From positions 1-61,142 of the IMG/VR virus record IMGVR_UViG_3300032116_000194: 61,142 bases of DNA. One strand, written 5' to 3'. This DNA comes from a virus. A program made the position numbers and the translations under genes. Positions 13,366 to 22,358 of this stretch are shown piece by piece. The first letter of the stretch is position 1, and every line of letters starts with the position of its first letter. The notes under the pieces are model-generated. The model did no database searches and was not told the DNA's origin. It saw only the letters and a list, made by a program, of their open reading frames with translations.

Positions 13366-14757
13366 ATGTTATTACTGTTCTTACTGCTACTCGCAGCCCC
13401 GCTCATCGGACTTTTCTATGTAGGCTACAAAAACTACATGAGGGAAGATGACGTGATTCAACAAAATCAAGCGGTAATGGAGGAAATCAAGGACAATGTC
13501 CAGAAAGTCGCCTCCAACATCAATCGGCAATTACCGACAATCGCTGGTATCATTGATTCGATTTCTAATTCTGCCAGCAAGATGAAGGAAATTCCAGATG
13601 CTATCAGAGGGCTCTCTAACGGAAATCAAGAAATGTTTACCAGTATTGATCTGAGTAAATATGTCACGAGTGTTCCGTTGCTACAGCTTTTGGACAAGTA
13701 CCGAGAGTTTGAGTATGAAATCCAGTACGTGTATCGTGTCGATGGTGATCCCACCTCTTACGACAACAATTCGTTCTGGTATGTCCTGCTCTACAAAGTC
13801 ATCAACGAACGGGTGGAGGAGTTTTATCTACGTATCGGAATAAATTACGCGTCGAAAGCTTATGTGGCTAATCTGGAGACAGAGTATATGCCGTATATGC
13901 TGGATGATACCCTTCCGATAGTAACATCCGTGCTTTACTACGCGAAGAAAGAATGCGACGCTGATTGCCAATTTGATCTGCTCTCGCAAACCAGGTCTCT
14001 CACGAACAATCTCACTAAGATCACTCTGCAAAGGCCTAAGGCGAACAACGTCATGAATCCTTTTCGCCTGAACGACTACGGAGGTTTAACCGCTTCTACG
14101 CAAAAGATAAACACAATTCCACCGGAATTCCTCAAGCTGGCGTATCAAGGTAAGTTGGTTGGTCGAGAGGCAAGAAGCTACAATCCTGTTCAGCTCGTAC
14201 CAAAACTGGTAGAATTCTGGAAAGAAGATGCAGCAAACTTACTACTGTACGGCGGAAAGGGCACCGGCAAATCAACACTCATGCGCGCTTTGATGCATGA
14301 ATGTTCGTCTCAAGGAGTATGTGTAGCGCTTCTTTCCGGCAGCGATCTGCAGCACCTCAAGACAAGTGGATTTCTCAAATCTGTAGAGATGCTCACAGCC
14401 TCAGAAAAGTCGCTGGTTATCTTTGTGGATGAGTTCTACCCTCTGTCCACAGAAGTGATGGCAATACTCAAGAACTTCCTGAGCGGCTCCGATCAGATGG
14501 AGAGGGTGTCAATGGTATTTTGTACCAACAATGTTCCTGAAGACTTCGACGAAAGCTTTACTCGAGTGGGAAGGATAGAAGAAATCATCCAGACCCTGCC
14601 CTTCACGAAGGAAGAAGAAGCCAAATCGCTGTATGAATACTTCAAGGGAACCTACCCGGATAAAGTCTGGGCTCCTTTTGTGTATTCAGAAGGCATGACG
14701 ATCGCTACAATCGCAGCATTTGGCCGGGCAAAGAAGTTGACAGAAACAATACTGTAG
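13366..14757 (+). CDS. Membrane-anchored AAA+ ATPase, 463 aa
   Basis: The N-terminal helix (LLLFLLLLAAPLIGLFYVG, residues 2-21) precedes a coiled-coil-like segment (about 25-75), a middle domain (100-250) and a C-terminal AAA+ core. Walker A is GGKGTGKST (about 299-307), Walker B is LVIFVDEF (about 352-359), sensor 1 is VFCTNN, and the Arg-finger region is TRVGRIEEI (about 403). The layout resembles BCS1-like membrane AAA+ proteins. Codon use is GC-richer than nearby genes. It is preceded by a long structured leader and followed by a terminator, so it is a regulated single gene. Possible role: membrane remodelling or protein translocation during infection; not established. Confidence 0.8.
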   Translation: MLLLFLLLLAAPLIGLFYVGYKNYMREDDVIQQNQAVMEEIKDNVQKVASNINRQLPTIAGIIDSISNSASKMKEIPDAIRGLSNGNQEMFTSIDLSKYVTSVPLLQLLDKYREFEYEIQYVYRVDGDPTSYDNNSFWYVLLYKVINERVEEFYLRIGINYASKAYVANLETEYMPYMLDDTLPIVTSVLYYAKKECDADCQFDLLSQTRSLTNNLTKITLQRPKANNVMNPFRLNDYGGLTASTQKINTIPPEFLKLAYQGKLVGREARSYNPVQLVPKLVEFWKEDAANLLLYGGKGTGKSTLMRALMHECSSQGVCVALLSGSDLQHLKTSGFLKSVEMLTASEKSLVIFVDEFYPLSTEVMAILKNFLSGSDQMERVSMVFCTNNVPEDFDESFTRVGRIEEIIQTLPFTKEEEAKSLYEYFKGTYPDKVWAPFVYSEGMTIATIAAFGRAKKLTETIL

Positions 14758-14779
14758 AAACCTGTATTTCTCCAAACCA

Positions 14780-14816
14780 AGAGGGGTGTCGTAAAAGATG
14801 CCCCTCTAACTTTTAA
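14780..14816 (+). terminator. Intrinsic terminator
   Basis: AGAGGGGTGTC/GATGCCCCTCT stem with a GTAAAA loop, then AACTTTT. Confidence 0.75.
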
Positions 14817-14819
14817 ATT

Positions 14820-15479
14820 ATGAAAAGACTGATACGAGTCGGAAACTCAGTCATTATCGGTGGTGATGGCGTAGTTACGAAAACCCGACATTTTAAAGGC
14901 TCAAGTGTAACCTATGATAAAGAAGTAGATCTTGTAGTAGGCGAACTTACAATAGTTTCTTATAACATGCATTTACAAAGCGTAACGGCAGTTGATAGTA
15001 ATGGTGAGAAAATAGAAATTCCTTTCAGCATTCAACCCCTTCGCATCGGTCCTTATGGCTTTGAGAGTTATTTACATCCAAGTATGCTAAAGTTTTCTCA
15101 TTCAGGTTTTATAGAAGCTTTAAGTGATAATAATTTGTGTATACATAGAGTTACTGGTCAGAAGTGTAGACTAATCTTAGACTCCGACTTTATTAATACG
15201 GGTTCATTTAGACTAGAAGCCATAAGTGGTCCTGAAAGAACATCTAGATCTTTTAAATCAGAAAAATGGGATAGAAGAACTTTACGAGACTACTTAGATT
15301 CTATTAAAGGTAAAGTGATTAAGGGAAAAGCTAAAATAGGGTATTTAATCTACAAAGATGCTTGTCATGAAAGCGTTCTAGTGAATCCCGGTGAAGATTT
15401 AGTTGTAGTACTCGTATTTGAAGACGGTACCGCAATGAGCCTCCCCTACAAAAACTTTCAATCGGTAAAATGGAAATAA
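14820..15479 (+). CDS. Hypothetical protein, 219 aa
   Basis: Unrecognised beta-rich soluble protein (MKRLIRVGNSVIIGGDGVVT...), with repeated Gly/Val strands and an SH3-like C-terminal stretch (DLVVVLVFEDGTAMSLPYKN). AT-rich codons. It overlaps the next gene by 10 nt. Heads a tightly packed run of overlapping genes reaching 17473. Confidence 0.7.
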   Translation: MKRLIRVGNSVIIGGDGVVTKTRHFKGSSVTYDKEVDLVVGELTIVSYNMHLQSVTAVDSNGEKIEIPFSIQPLRIGPYGFESYLHPSMLKFSHSGFIEALSDNNLCIHRVTGQKCRLILDSDFINTGSFRLEAISGPERTSRSFKSEKWDRRTLRDYLDSIKGKVIKGKAKIGYLIYKDACHESVLVNPGEDLVVVLVFEDGTAMSLPYKNFQSVKWK

Positions 15480-16003
15480 CCATCCATCACCCTTCAAGTA
15501 GTGGTGAAAAACGAATAAAGCGAATAGTTGGCGTAACGGACGCAATGTTAGACTATGGTCACGAGATAAACGAGACAATAGTACCAGCTATTCGCATTGA
15601 ATCTACTGAAGCGCGTCCGTACTATGTCTCTGGTATAGAGCTCACTGCTCTAGAGACGTTATTTATTTACATTAAAGCCAATATATCCCTCAATAAAAAT
15701 ACAGTGATACCTCTTGATGTTTTCGATCCGGATACAAATAAAGAGGTAAAGCCCATGAGTATTTCTCAATATCTTAACGCGATTAAGTGGCAAAGATTTT
15801 CTAGAACAGAAGCCTTTGCAATCTTTTGCACTGAAGACATCCGCTCAATGACACACGGTAAATTCAATCCCGTTAAAAGAGCGGCTAGAGAAAGAAAAGA
15901 AACAATCATTGAACTGTGGAGACACCGTCTCCCAACAACTCAAGCAGATGTGTCTAAAAAAGAGTATTTTACTGCTTTGCTCAGTGAGCATATTGTCCTG
16001 TAG
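15470..16003 (+). CDS. Hypothetical protein, 177 aa
   Basis: Unrecognised (MEITIHHPSSSGEKRIKR...), soluble. The C-terminus is basic and helical (KRAARERKETIIELWRHRL). Its last 53 nt overlap the next gene, whose lipoprotein signal is encoded in the other frame. Start overlaps the previous stop. Confidence 0.65.
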   Translation: MEITIHHPSSSGEKRIKRIVGVTDAMLDYGHEINETIVPAIRIESTEARPYYVSGIELTALETLFIYIKANISLNKNTVIPLDVFDPDTNKEVKPMSISQYLNAIKWQRFSRTEAFAIFCTEDIRSMTHGKFNPVKRAARERKETIIELWRHRLPTTQADVSKKEYFTALLSEHIVL

Positions 16004-16364
16004 CGATGACGGAAAAGAATACGACATAGCGTCGTTTGCCCCAGTACCACTGGATTCCGTTCAAGTCGCTCCCCAACCTGCGAGCCGCAATTTCACAATC
16101 TCTCCTCCAAGTATTGACGGTAAAAGCTGCAAAGAATACACGATGAGCATCCAGCTCTATGTCAAACAAGACTCCGTGCGCAGCTACACACTCACCACCA
16201 GCTGTGGAAATCCTATCGCTAAGAAGGAATACAAAATTGAGCCTGGCGATACCAAAGAAAAGATCGCTAAAAGAGTCTCTAAAGACTTAGGCATCACCAT
16301 CCCACCGTCAAGTATTTCCAACAAACTTCCGCTTAAAAGAGGCGAAAAAATCACATTTCAATGA
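15951..16364 (+). CDS. Lipoprotein with LysM-like domain, 137 aa
   Basis: Signal MCLKKSILLLCSVSILSC with lipobox ILSC (Cys about residue 18), then DDGKE. ATG 15951 is chosen because it places the signal at the N-terminus. The C-terminal 45 residues resemble a LysM fold (YKIEPGDTKEKIAKRVSKDL, ending LKRGEKITFQ), which binds peptidoglycan. It would tether a lipid-anchored protein to the wall. Stop TGA overlaps the next ATG. Possible spanin-like or exclusion role; lipobox and LysM calls are from visible motifs. Confidence 0.7.
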   Translation, partial: CLKKSILLLCSVSILSCSDDGKEYDIASFAPVPLDSVQVAPQPASRNFTISPPSIDGKSCKEYTMSIQLYVKQDSVRSYTLTTSCGNPIAKKEYKIEPGDTKEKIAKRVSKDLGITIPPSSISNKLPLKRGEKITFQ

Positions 16365-16807
16365 TGCAGTACTGGTTCACAAGTACATCTTCTTCTTGGG
16401 AAAAATTTCGCGCTGAGATAGAACTTGAGTTAGAGGACTATAATATTGAATTTAATAACAATAAAAATTGCTCCAGAAAACAAACGAAGAAGCGTGACAT
16501 TTTCAAAAAACGAAAACACATCACCGACAAAGTAAAACAAAGAGTCGTTCAAGATGACACTATTCAAGACGTGGATTCTGCTGTTCTGGAAGCAATTATC
16601 TGGGGGGATCAATACCTCCGGTATAAACTTTCCCAAACCTATGGAAATAAACGAAAAAACGCTTCTGAAGTTAGGAGTCGATTCATTAAACAACGCCAGG
16701 GCGGAGGCCTTCCCGTTCCGGAATGGAGTTGGGAAGACGTACGTCGAAATCGAACTGTTCCTAACCAGCAAACTGGGAATAGCGATAGAAGAAGAGTTGT
16801 ATTATAG
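16361..16807 (+). CDS. Hypothetical basic protein, 148 aa
   Basis: Starts in the stop of the LysM lipoprotein. The central part is lysine/arginine-rich (CSRKQTKKRDIFKKRKHITDK). The last 55 residues overlap the gene at 16641 out of frame, so the true end may be functionally unimportant. No family recognised. Stop TAG. Confidence 0.55.
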   Translation: MMQYWFTSTSSSWEKFRAEIELELEDYNIEFNNNKNCSRKQTKKRDIFKKRKHITDKVKQRVVQDDTIQDVDSAVLEAIIWGDQYLRYKLSQTYGNKRKNASEVRSRFIKQRQGGGLPVPEWSWEDVRRNRTVPNQQTGNSDRRRVVL

Positions 16808-17000
16808 GAAAAATACTCCTAGGTACAAATTCACTTTCTACAAACCAAGTATCTTACACCTCATCCAAACTGACGGAACTAGGCAAGATGCTTACAAACG
16901 TGGAATCAAACGATGTTTTCTCCTTCTAAAAAGAATGCACAAAAAGCATTCATCGCAAACCCATACGGATTCCACCTCGCAGAGCACGTCTACAAAATAA
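16641..17000 (+). CDS. Hypothetical protein, 119 aa
   Basis: ATG 16641 gives a natural-looking N-terminus (MEINEKTLLKLGVDSLNNAR). The core is aromatic and basic (YYRKNTPRYKFTFYKPS). The C-terminal 29 residues overlap the next gene. It sits between two out-of-frame overlaps. Unrecognised. Confidence 0.6.
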   Translation: MEINEKTLLKLGVDSLNNARAEAFPFRNGVGKTYVEIELFLTSKLGIAIEEELYYRKNTPRYKFTFYKPSILHLIQTDGTRQDAYKRGIKRCFLLLKRMHKKHSSQTHTDSTSQSTSTK

Positions 17001-17473
17001 GAATGTTGTTTTTGCGTTATGGTTGGCAAGTTCAACTTCTGGAAACAGAGACACGAACGTATCATCCGAATTGCGTGCTAATAATACCAGATACCGGTGG
17101 CATCAATACCAACGTGAGTTACTTCAAAACTCCCGCTCCAGGCATTCCGCCTCAAGATCAGGGTATAGAGTCCTTCCGGTTAAACAGTTTGCATTACTGG
17201 GTAAACAAAAAAGTGCCAATTATTGGCTTAGGTTACTCAGCTTTCCTTACCTTTGCAGAAGTTTGTGGAGGTAATCTGCTTTGCGGTTCTGACGGTCTAT
17301 CCTTTATGCACCGCAATGACGTGGATATTTACGAGACGAAATTCTTTGGCAAAAGAGCTGCTGGCCTTGTTGATTATCAAATTGACGAGAGTCTCATCAG
17401 CCTTGCCGAGTCCCTTCTTCCAAAGGAGGCACCGCCGGAGGACGAAGTATTGGTATCGGTGCCCATTTTATAA
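16913..17473 (+). CDS. Degenerate class I glutamine amidotransferase-like protein, 186 aa
   Basis: Compared with gamma-glutamyl hydrolase (C26)/GATase1 folds, the strand-turn VLIIPDTGGINTNVSYF fits the PGG motif, and VPIIGLGYSAFLTFAEVCGG fits the nucleophile elbow (usual pattern PxxGxCxGxQ...GG). The elbow reads GLGYSA, so the expected nucleophile Cys is absent and glutaminase activity is unlikely. It might bind a gamma-glutamyl ligand or act as a structural partner. The ATP-grasp gene at 31701 is a possible companion. Last gene before TGA begins to be used as Trp. Stop TAA. Confidence 0.55.
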   Translation: MFSPSKKNAQKAFIANPYGFHLAEHVYKIRMLFLRYGWQVQLLETETRTYHPNCVLIIPDTGGINTNVSYFKTPAPGIPPQDQGIESFRLNSLHYWVNKKVPIIGLGYSAFLTFAEVCGGNLLCGSDGLSFMHRNDVDIYETKFFGKRAAGLVDYQIDESLISLAESLLPKEAPPEDEVLVSVPIL

Positions 17474-17475
17474 TA

Positions 17476-17787
17476 ATGGAAATTAATAAATCAATAGCTG
17501 TTTACGTTCGCGACCGAGTGTGAGTCTTGCGACGTAAAAAAGATCTTTTGCCTTTAAATGTGAGTTATACTGTTGACGGTCTTAAATGGACCGCAAACAA
17601 AATGGGGAAATCCCTGTTTTATAAGAATGCTCGTGTTTTCAAAGGTAGAATAATCTCAGAAGACGGACCATTAGTTGAGAATCCAGATGTGTTCTATGAA
17701 CCATTTGATGCAATAGATCACTATAATCTCGATCTGAGAAAAGCCGAACTAAGGAATTTAGATAAAGCATTAAAGATGCTATACTAA
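17476..17787 (+). CDS. Hypothetical protein, 103 aa; first gene with TGA read as Trp
   Basis: ATG 17476 opens a frame (MEINKSIAVYVRDRV) that reaches TGA at 17521 and continues VLRRKKDLLPLNV to TAA. Without recoding it would have to start at a TTG and lose its N-terminus. The conserved look of the body (VSYTVDGLKWTANKMG, GRIISEDGPLVENPDVFYEP) suggests a real small domain, unrecognised. It marks the left edge of the recoded region. Confidence 0.65.
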
Positions 17788-17800
17788 ATAGGCTGCTTAG

Positions 17801-17826
17801 CCCCGATCTTAGAAGAGGGGTATTGT
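17801..17826 (+). terminator. Weak intrinsic terminator
   Basis: CCCC (17801-17804)/GGGG (17817-17820) stem followed by TATTGTT. Confidence 0.4.
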
Positions 17827-17845
17827 TACATTAAATGTATAAATT

Positions 17846-18451
17846 TTGGAAAATAATCGACTATACAAGGCCTTTATGGTAATCTCAACTATTATCGGGT
17901 TAGTTCTTACCTTAGGCTTGTTTCACAAAAACAACGATCTAAAAAAGGACTTTCTTGAAATAAAATCGCGTACTGATTCTATGGCCATAACCATAGATTC
18001 TATGCGGTTTGAGCTTAACAACCTTAGAGAAACCCACCCCTATCAAAACAAACGGTGGAAGTCTAAGAGAACAGGTCTGTGTACCGAGGGCAATTTCTTT
18101 GGGTTTTTACTTTATACTCCAGTGGATACTAACATATCTTCTGAGTTCGCTATCGCTCTTTCTGATTGAAAGGGCCCAGTAGCTAAAGTAAATTCTGTGA
18201 GAAGGCACTCGAATTGTAAAAGTCAACATTACCACGGTAAAGCAATTGACTTAGCGTGGGATGAGACTGTTATTGCCTTCTTACTATCCGAAGAAGGTAG
18301 GTCTTGGCTAAAAGAGCATGAGGTAACTTTCTATATAGAAGGCAAACCCGGGAGCAAAAAAGTACGTCGTTATCTTTACGATGAGGTTGCTTCTGAGTAT
18401 GTATTCTTTAACCCTAATGCTAGCGGAGACCACATACATTTAAATATCTAA
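17846..18451 (+). CDS. M15-type zinc peptidase with membrane anchor, 201 aa (TGA at 18167 as Trp)
   Basis: Predicted peptidoglycan peptidase (D-Ala-D-Ala or L-Ala-D-Glu type). An N-terminal helix (AFMVISTIIGLVLTLGLF) is followed by a coiled segment. The catalytic domain has the M15 motifs SQHYHGKAIDL (pattern SxHxxGxAxD) and GDHIHLNI, where His residues bind zinc. Reading TGA 18167 as Trp (ALSDW-KGPV) joins the anchor to the catalytic half; otherwise the enzyme is split. TTG 17846 or ATG 17876 may start it. It is followed by a terminator and a small one-helix protein, so it may belong to a lysis unit. Confidence 0.8.
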
Positions 18452-18461
18452 TACTGATAGT

Positions 18462-18483
18462 GGGGGGAGAAATCCCCCCTTTA
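18462..18483 (+). terminator. Intrinsic terminator
   Basis: GGGGGG-agaaat-CCCCCC followed by TTTAT. Confidence 0.75.
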
Positions 18484-18496
18484 TCCATACTAAAAT

Positions 18497-18742
18497 ATGG
18501 AAGCTATCTTTTTTGTCCTCTTATCAACGATCGCAGGTTCGTTGTTTAAGCACTATCTGGAGCCCGTGGTGTTAAACAAAGCGGCTCATCTTTTCCCTCA
18601 ATCTAATATCTTTAACACTAAACCAGAAACAAAAGTAGAACCTACGGAGTTTAATAACGTAAGGTTTAAGCGCACTATCAATGGATATACAACAATCTAT
18701 GTTTCGAGTCCAACACGGACAGATACAACCTACGTCAGGTAA
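18497..18742 (+). CDS. Small membrane protein, 81 aa
   Basis: The N-terminal helix (AIFFVLLSTIAGSLFKHYL) precedes a polar C-terminal part of about 55 residues. The end overlaps the DNA polymerase start by about 60 nt. By place and topology it could be an accessory of the neighbouring peptidase; no family recognised. Confidence 0.6.
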   Translation: MEAIFFVLLSTIAGSLFKHYLEPVVLNKAAHLFPQSNIFNTKPETKVEPTEFNNVRFKRTINGYTTIYVSSPTRTDTTYVR

Positions 18743-20561
18743 AGAACTCACCAAAGAGATCAAGTCCTGAGACATAATAGCTTTAGATACAGAGGTAACT
18801 GGAGATTTTGATAATATCTTTGATAGAAGAATTGTCATGCTGCAGTTTGGTAACAAAGAAGTTCAGTACATTATAGACACAAGGAAAGCGGACCCCACTA
18901 AACTCCTCAAAGAATTATCCAAGAAAAAGATCATAGGTCATAATATTAAGTTCGACTACCAAGTTATAAAGACTAACTATGGGATTGAGCTTGAAGATCT
19001 ATTCGATACCATGCTTGCAGCACAAATACTGGAGTGTGGGATGGATGAGGAGAAGGGACATTTTACCCTAGAGCAAACCGCTAGACGCTACACAGGGTAT
19101 CATTACTACTCCAATCAAGGTAACTTATTTATTCCAGCAGTTACCAAAAAGATAAGGAGTTCTTTTTCTAGTATAGGAGATAAACCGTTTGAGTTAGAGC
19201 AGCTCTATTATGGAGCTCTTGACGTTTCGGTTGCATATCTCTTGTATGAGAAACAGAAGATTCAGCTTGAGAAAAATGAGCTTGAGTCAACAGCAGAGCT
19301 AGAGTTCAACTTCGTGAAAGTTCTTGCTGATATGGAATTGAGTGGTGTATATCTCAACCAAAAACAGTGGTTAGAGAATTATCGCAACACACTACAACAA
19401 ACCGAAGAATTGCGAAAGAAACTGGAGGAGTATCAACAACTAAACTGAAACTCCCACAAACAGGTTTTACCTGTACTCAAAGAGCTTGGTGTTGACGTGT
19501 CGATTATAGACAAGAAAACAGGTGAGATAAAGGAGTCTGTATCTCGTGAAGTCTTAAAGAAGCAAACAGCTAAGGCTGGTATTCTGAAGACTTATCTTGA
19601 CTATAAGCTTTCCCAAAAGGAATCATCTACCTATGGTGAAAAGTTTTTAAGGCACGTCAACCCAACTTCTCAAAGAGTTCACTCTTCTTATATGCAAATT
19701 ATGAGAACTGGAAGAACTTCTTCTACTAACCCTAATTGCCAGAATATAAAACGAGGATCTATATACCGATCAGCATTTCAAGCTGAAGAAGGTAACACCT
19801 TTGTAGGTGCAGACTTCTCTAATATAGAAGCAAGGATACTTGCTGATAAGTCTAATGACGAGAACTTTATTAACATCTTTATAAACAATGGTGATTACCA
19901 TTTAGAGACTGCTAAACTAGCTTTTGACAATCCTAATCTAACTAAAGGATCTGAAGAAAGACAGTTAGCAAAGACTATTAACTTCGCAATTGCTTTTGGT
20001 GCCGGAGCTAAGAAAGTATCAGAAGGTGCTGGAGTTACTTTACAGAAAGGAAAGGAACTATTAAATAAAGTTTATACTGCTTTCCCAAAACTTAATCCTT
20101 ACTTTATAGAGATGGGCAATCTCACAAGGGAAAGAGGATATGTTGTGTGTAATGAAGTATCAAAAAGAAGAAGTTATATACCGTTTTATAATGAATACTT
20201 AGAAGCTAAGAAACATTATAACTACTTTAAAGCAATGGGTTGGGATCCTCATCCTACTATTGCATCAGCATATAAAACTTGGGATTCTAAAATACAAAGA
20301 TGGTCACAAAACTTGCCTGTCCAAGCTACCGCTGCTGACATAGCAAAAGCCACTTGTATAGAACTCAGAGAGAAGTCTAAAAAAATACCGTTTAATCTGG
20401 TGTTATTCGTACATGATGAGGTAGTAATAGAATGTGAGAAAGACAAAGCAAACACTATTGCTAAACTCGTTGAGAAGATCGGATTACAATCGTCGCAGAA
20501 ATTCCTGAATCATTTAACAGTCCCTGCAGAAGCTCACGTATCTTCGCAGTGGGAAAAGTAA
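18681..20561 (+). CDS. Family A DNA polymerase, 626 aa (TGA at 18768 and 19446 as Trp)
   Basis: Replicative polymerase. Exonuclease motif ALDTEVTG lies near residue 35, followed by HNIKFDY and further exonuclease segments. Polymerase motif A is VGADFSNIEAR (about 375), motif B is RQLAKTINFAIAFG (about 430), and motif C is VHDEVV (about 577). Two TGA codons read as Trp (EIKSW-DII and QLNW-NSH) are needed to join the exonuclease and polymerase halves; the second falls in the conserved block before the palm. ATG 18681 or 18699 may start it. Ends TAA. One of the strongest supports for TGA as Trp. Confidence 0.95.
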
Positions 20562-20565
20562 GACC

Positions 20566-21651
20566 ATGCAAGAAGCAACAACGTTTTTTGTCGTCACCAT
20601 TCTTTCGATGGCGGCAGCACTTGGCTTTTTCTTCTATAGAGCCAAAAAAGACCCCCAGAATAAAAATCTGGAACCGGGCGCAGTTCTTATAAAATTCTTT
20701 ATAACCTATCCCCTAACGGTTTTCATAACCCTGCAATTAATCGCTATGATCTCAGAGGCAGCTTTGCTTGCTTCTATCCAAGACAAAGACATCAATGTAA
20801 CTGCTCGTATGACAGTTCACATGTTCCTAGCTGTTGTCGGCGGTTTGGGTGCGTTTGTTATGACAAAATACTTAGGTTCGGTCATCAGCGTTTTCTTCAT
20901 TAAAGAACCGATGCCTAAAAAGATCGGCTTGTTCTTAGGCAGCTCTATGCTGGCTTTGATATCGCTATTCTTTACCATCGGTTCTCCAATATTCAATCTG
21001 CACGCAATGGCACACTCGCTAAAGCAAACTGCAGAGCTTGAAATATTTCTCACATCTTTGTGGGTAATGCTGGGTATAGACCATCCTAATCACCTCACTT
21101 TCCTACTTTCTAAACACCATCTTCCATTAGACTACTCCCCGTTTCAGAATTTGCACTCCGGCGTAGTAACCAGTCTTGCCTTGAGCACAACTCACCTGCT
21201 GATAACTTTGTGGGAGGTTCTTGTGACTCTGACCCTTGCCATTAAGAATGACGGCATTCAGCACGCAATTCTCGGCGAGTTCTTCAATGTTCCCCCTGTA
21301 AAGGATGAGAAGAAAGAGGAAAAGAAGGAAGAGAAGAAGGAAGAAAAGAAAGAGGAGAAGAAAGAGGAAAACATTGATGCTACCAAAGTTAAGGACAAGG
21401 TACAAGAGCTTCTCAAAATTCACGGTATGACCGATCCAAAGAGGATTGACGATACAGCTCAGAAACTTGTTCCTTACATCTACAAACAGGCTGATGCTGG
21501 TTCAGTGAAGAAAGTCGCTGACCTTATGAACTTCATTCACAAGTATCGTGAGGCAGAGAAGAACAAACAAAACACTCAACCTATTAAGGATGAGATTCAT
21601 GACCTCGTAAAGGGCCTGACTAACGGCAGTTTCACCTTACCAAAAAACTAA
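20566..21651 (+). CDS. Multi-spanning membrane protein with KKEE tract, 361 aa
   Basis: Four to six hydrophobic helices lie between residues 5 and 235 (for example FFVVTILSMAAALGFFFY and LIKFFITYPLTVFITLQLIA). A low-complexity KKEE repeat (about 248-268) links to a soluble C-terminal domain of about 90 residues (VKDKVQELLKIHGMTDPKRI). No sense TGA. Location beside the polymerase suggests a membrane platform or host-interaction role, unproven. Confidence 0.75.
   Translation: MQEATTFFVVTILSMAAALGFFFYRAKKDPQNKNLEPGAVLIKFFITYPLTVFITLQLIAMISEAALLASIQDKDINVTARMTVHMFLAVVGGLGAFVMTKYLGSVISVFFIKEPMPKKIGLFLGSSMLALISLFFTIGSPIFNLHAMAHSLKQTAELEIFLTSLWVMLGIDHPNHLTFLLSKHHLPLDYSPFQNLHSGVVTSLALSTTHLLITLWEVLVTLTLAIKNDGIQHAILGEFFNVPPVKDEKKEEKKEEKKEEKKEEKKEENIDATKVKDKVQELLKIHGMTDPKRIDDTAQKLVPYIYKQADAGSVKKVADLMNFIHKYREAEKNKQNTQPIKDEIHDLVKGLTNGSFTLPKN
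21306..21371 (+). repeat. KKEE-coding low-complexity repeat
   Basis: Purine-only AAGAAGGAAGAG-type units encode about five KKEE repeats in the membrane protein. Such tracts vary by slippage. Confidence 0.8.
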
Positions 21652-21695
21652 CGGGCGTAACGTGTGACTATTGTAACAACACTAAAGTAAAATCG

Positions 21696-22358
21696 GTGTA
21701 CGCCAATACAACTAATCCGTGGAAAGATTTTTACCATGGCGATTGTAGAAGCTGCTTCGAGGTTAGGTGGCTAGACGCTGCGGGGATATGTGAGAAATGT
21801 AATAGAGGCAATTCAAAACTCTCTTTACGTACTCTAAACATTTGCGATAGTTGCATTACTGCAAATAAAATATCCCCAATATGCAAAAGATGTGCTTCAA
21901 TCGTTGAAGAATATGCTGAAGGTACTACTGAATGTATACAGTGTGCTTACGGTAAAGACTTTAAACCTGATCCACAATACGCCACTGGTGTGTGTATACA
22001 ATGCAAACGCGTTACGCACTTAGACGGTGATGAAACCTGCTTAAGCTGCCATATAATAAATTCGGCGGCTAATGCGCAAAACAACGACTGGGGTAACCTA
22101 AAAAGATGCGGTTGTGGAGAAGTAATTCACAAGAAGCAAAAGGTATGTCCCAATTGTGCAAGCAAACCTATAAATTTGCGTAAGGACAAGCTGTGTCACG
22201 GCTGTCAAACGCACTTCAAACCAATATCTATATACGACACCTTCTGCATACCTTGTAAAGAAAACATTCATCGAGGTGTGTGTACCTCTTGTAGAGAGCT
22301 TTCCAACTCTATGGACTCAAGGGGCTGGTGTTCTAAATGCCAATCATCTAATGGATAA
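21696..22358 (+). CDS. Multi-zinc-ribbon protein, about 220 aa
   Basis: At least nine CxxC knuckles (CRSC, CEKC, CDSC, CKRC, CIQC twice, CLSC, CPNC, CHGC, CIPC, CTSC, CSKC), an array of short zinc ribbons of rubredoxin/TFIIS-like spacing. The open frame extends upstream with another CxxC (TCDYC) before GTG 21696, so the true start may be a non-ATG codon near 21650. It overlaps the SF2 helicase start by 8 nt. Zinc-ribbon arrays commonly bind nucleic acid or polymerase; role here not known. Confidence 0.7.
   Translation: MYANTTNPWKDFYHGDCRSCFEVRWLDAAGICEKCNRGNSKLSLRTLNICDSCITANKISPICKRCASIVEEYAEGTTECIQCAYGKDFKPDPQYATGVCIQCKRVTHLDGDETCLSCHIINSAANAQNNDWGNLKRCGCGEVIHKKQKVCPNCASKPINLRKDKLCHGCQTHFKPISIYDTFCIPCKENIHRGVCTSCRELSNSMDSRGWCSKCQSSNG

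Noticed and set aside
18681-20561. Frameshifted or broken DNA polymerase
   Set aside because: Both breaks are single TGA codons with the frame unchanged on each side, and Trp at those sites restores the family pattern.
21306-21371. Purine tract as a protein-binding or origin element
   Set aside because: It is fully explained as the KKEE-coding repeat in an open frame.
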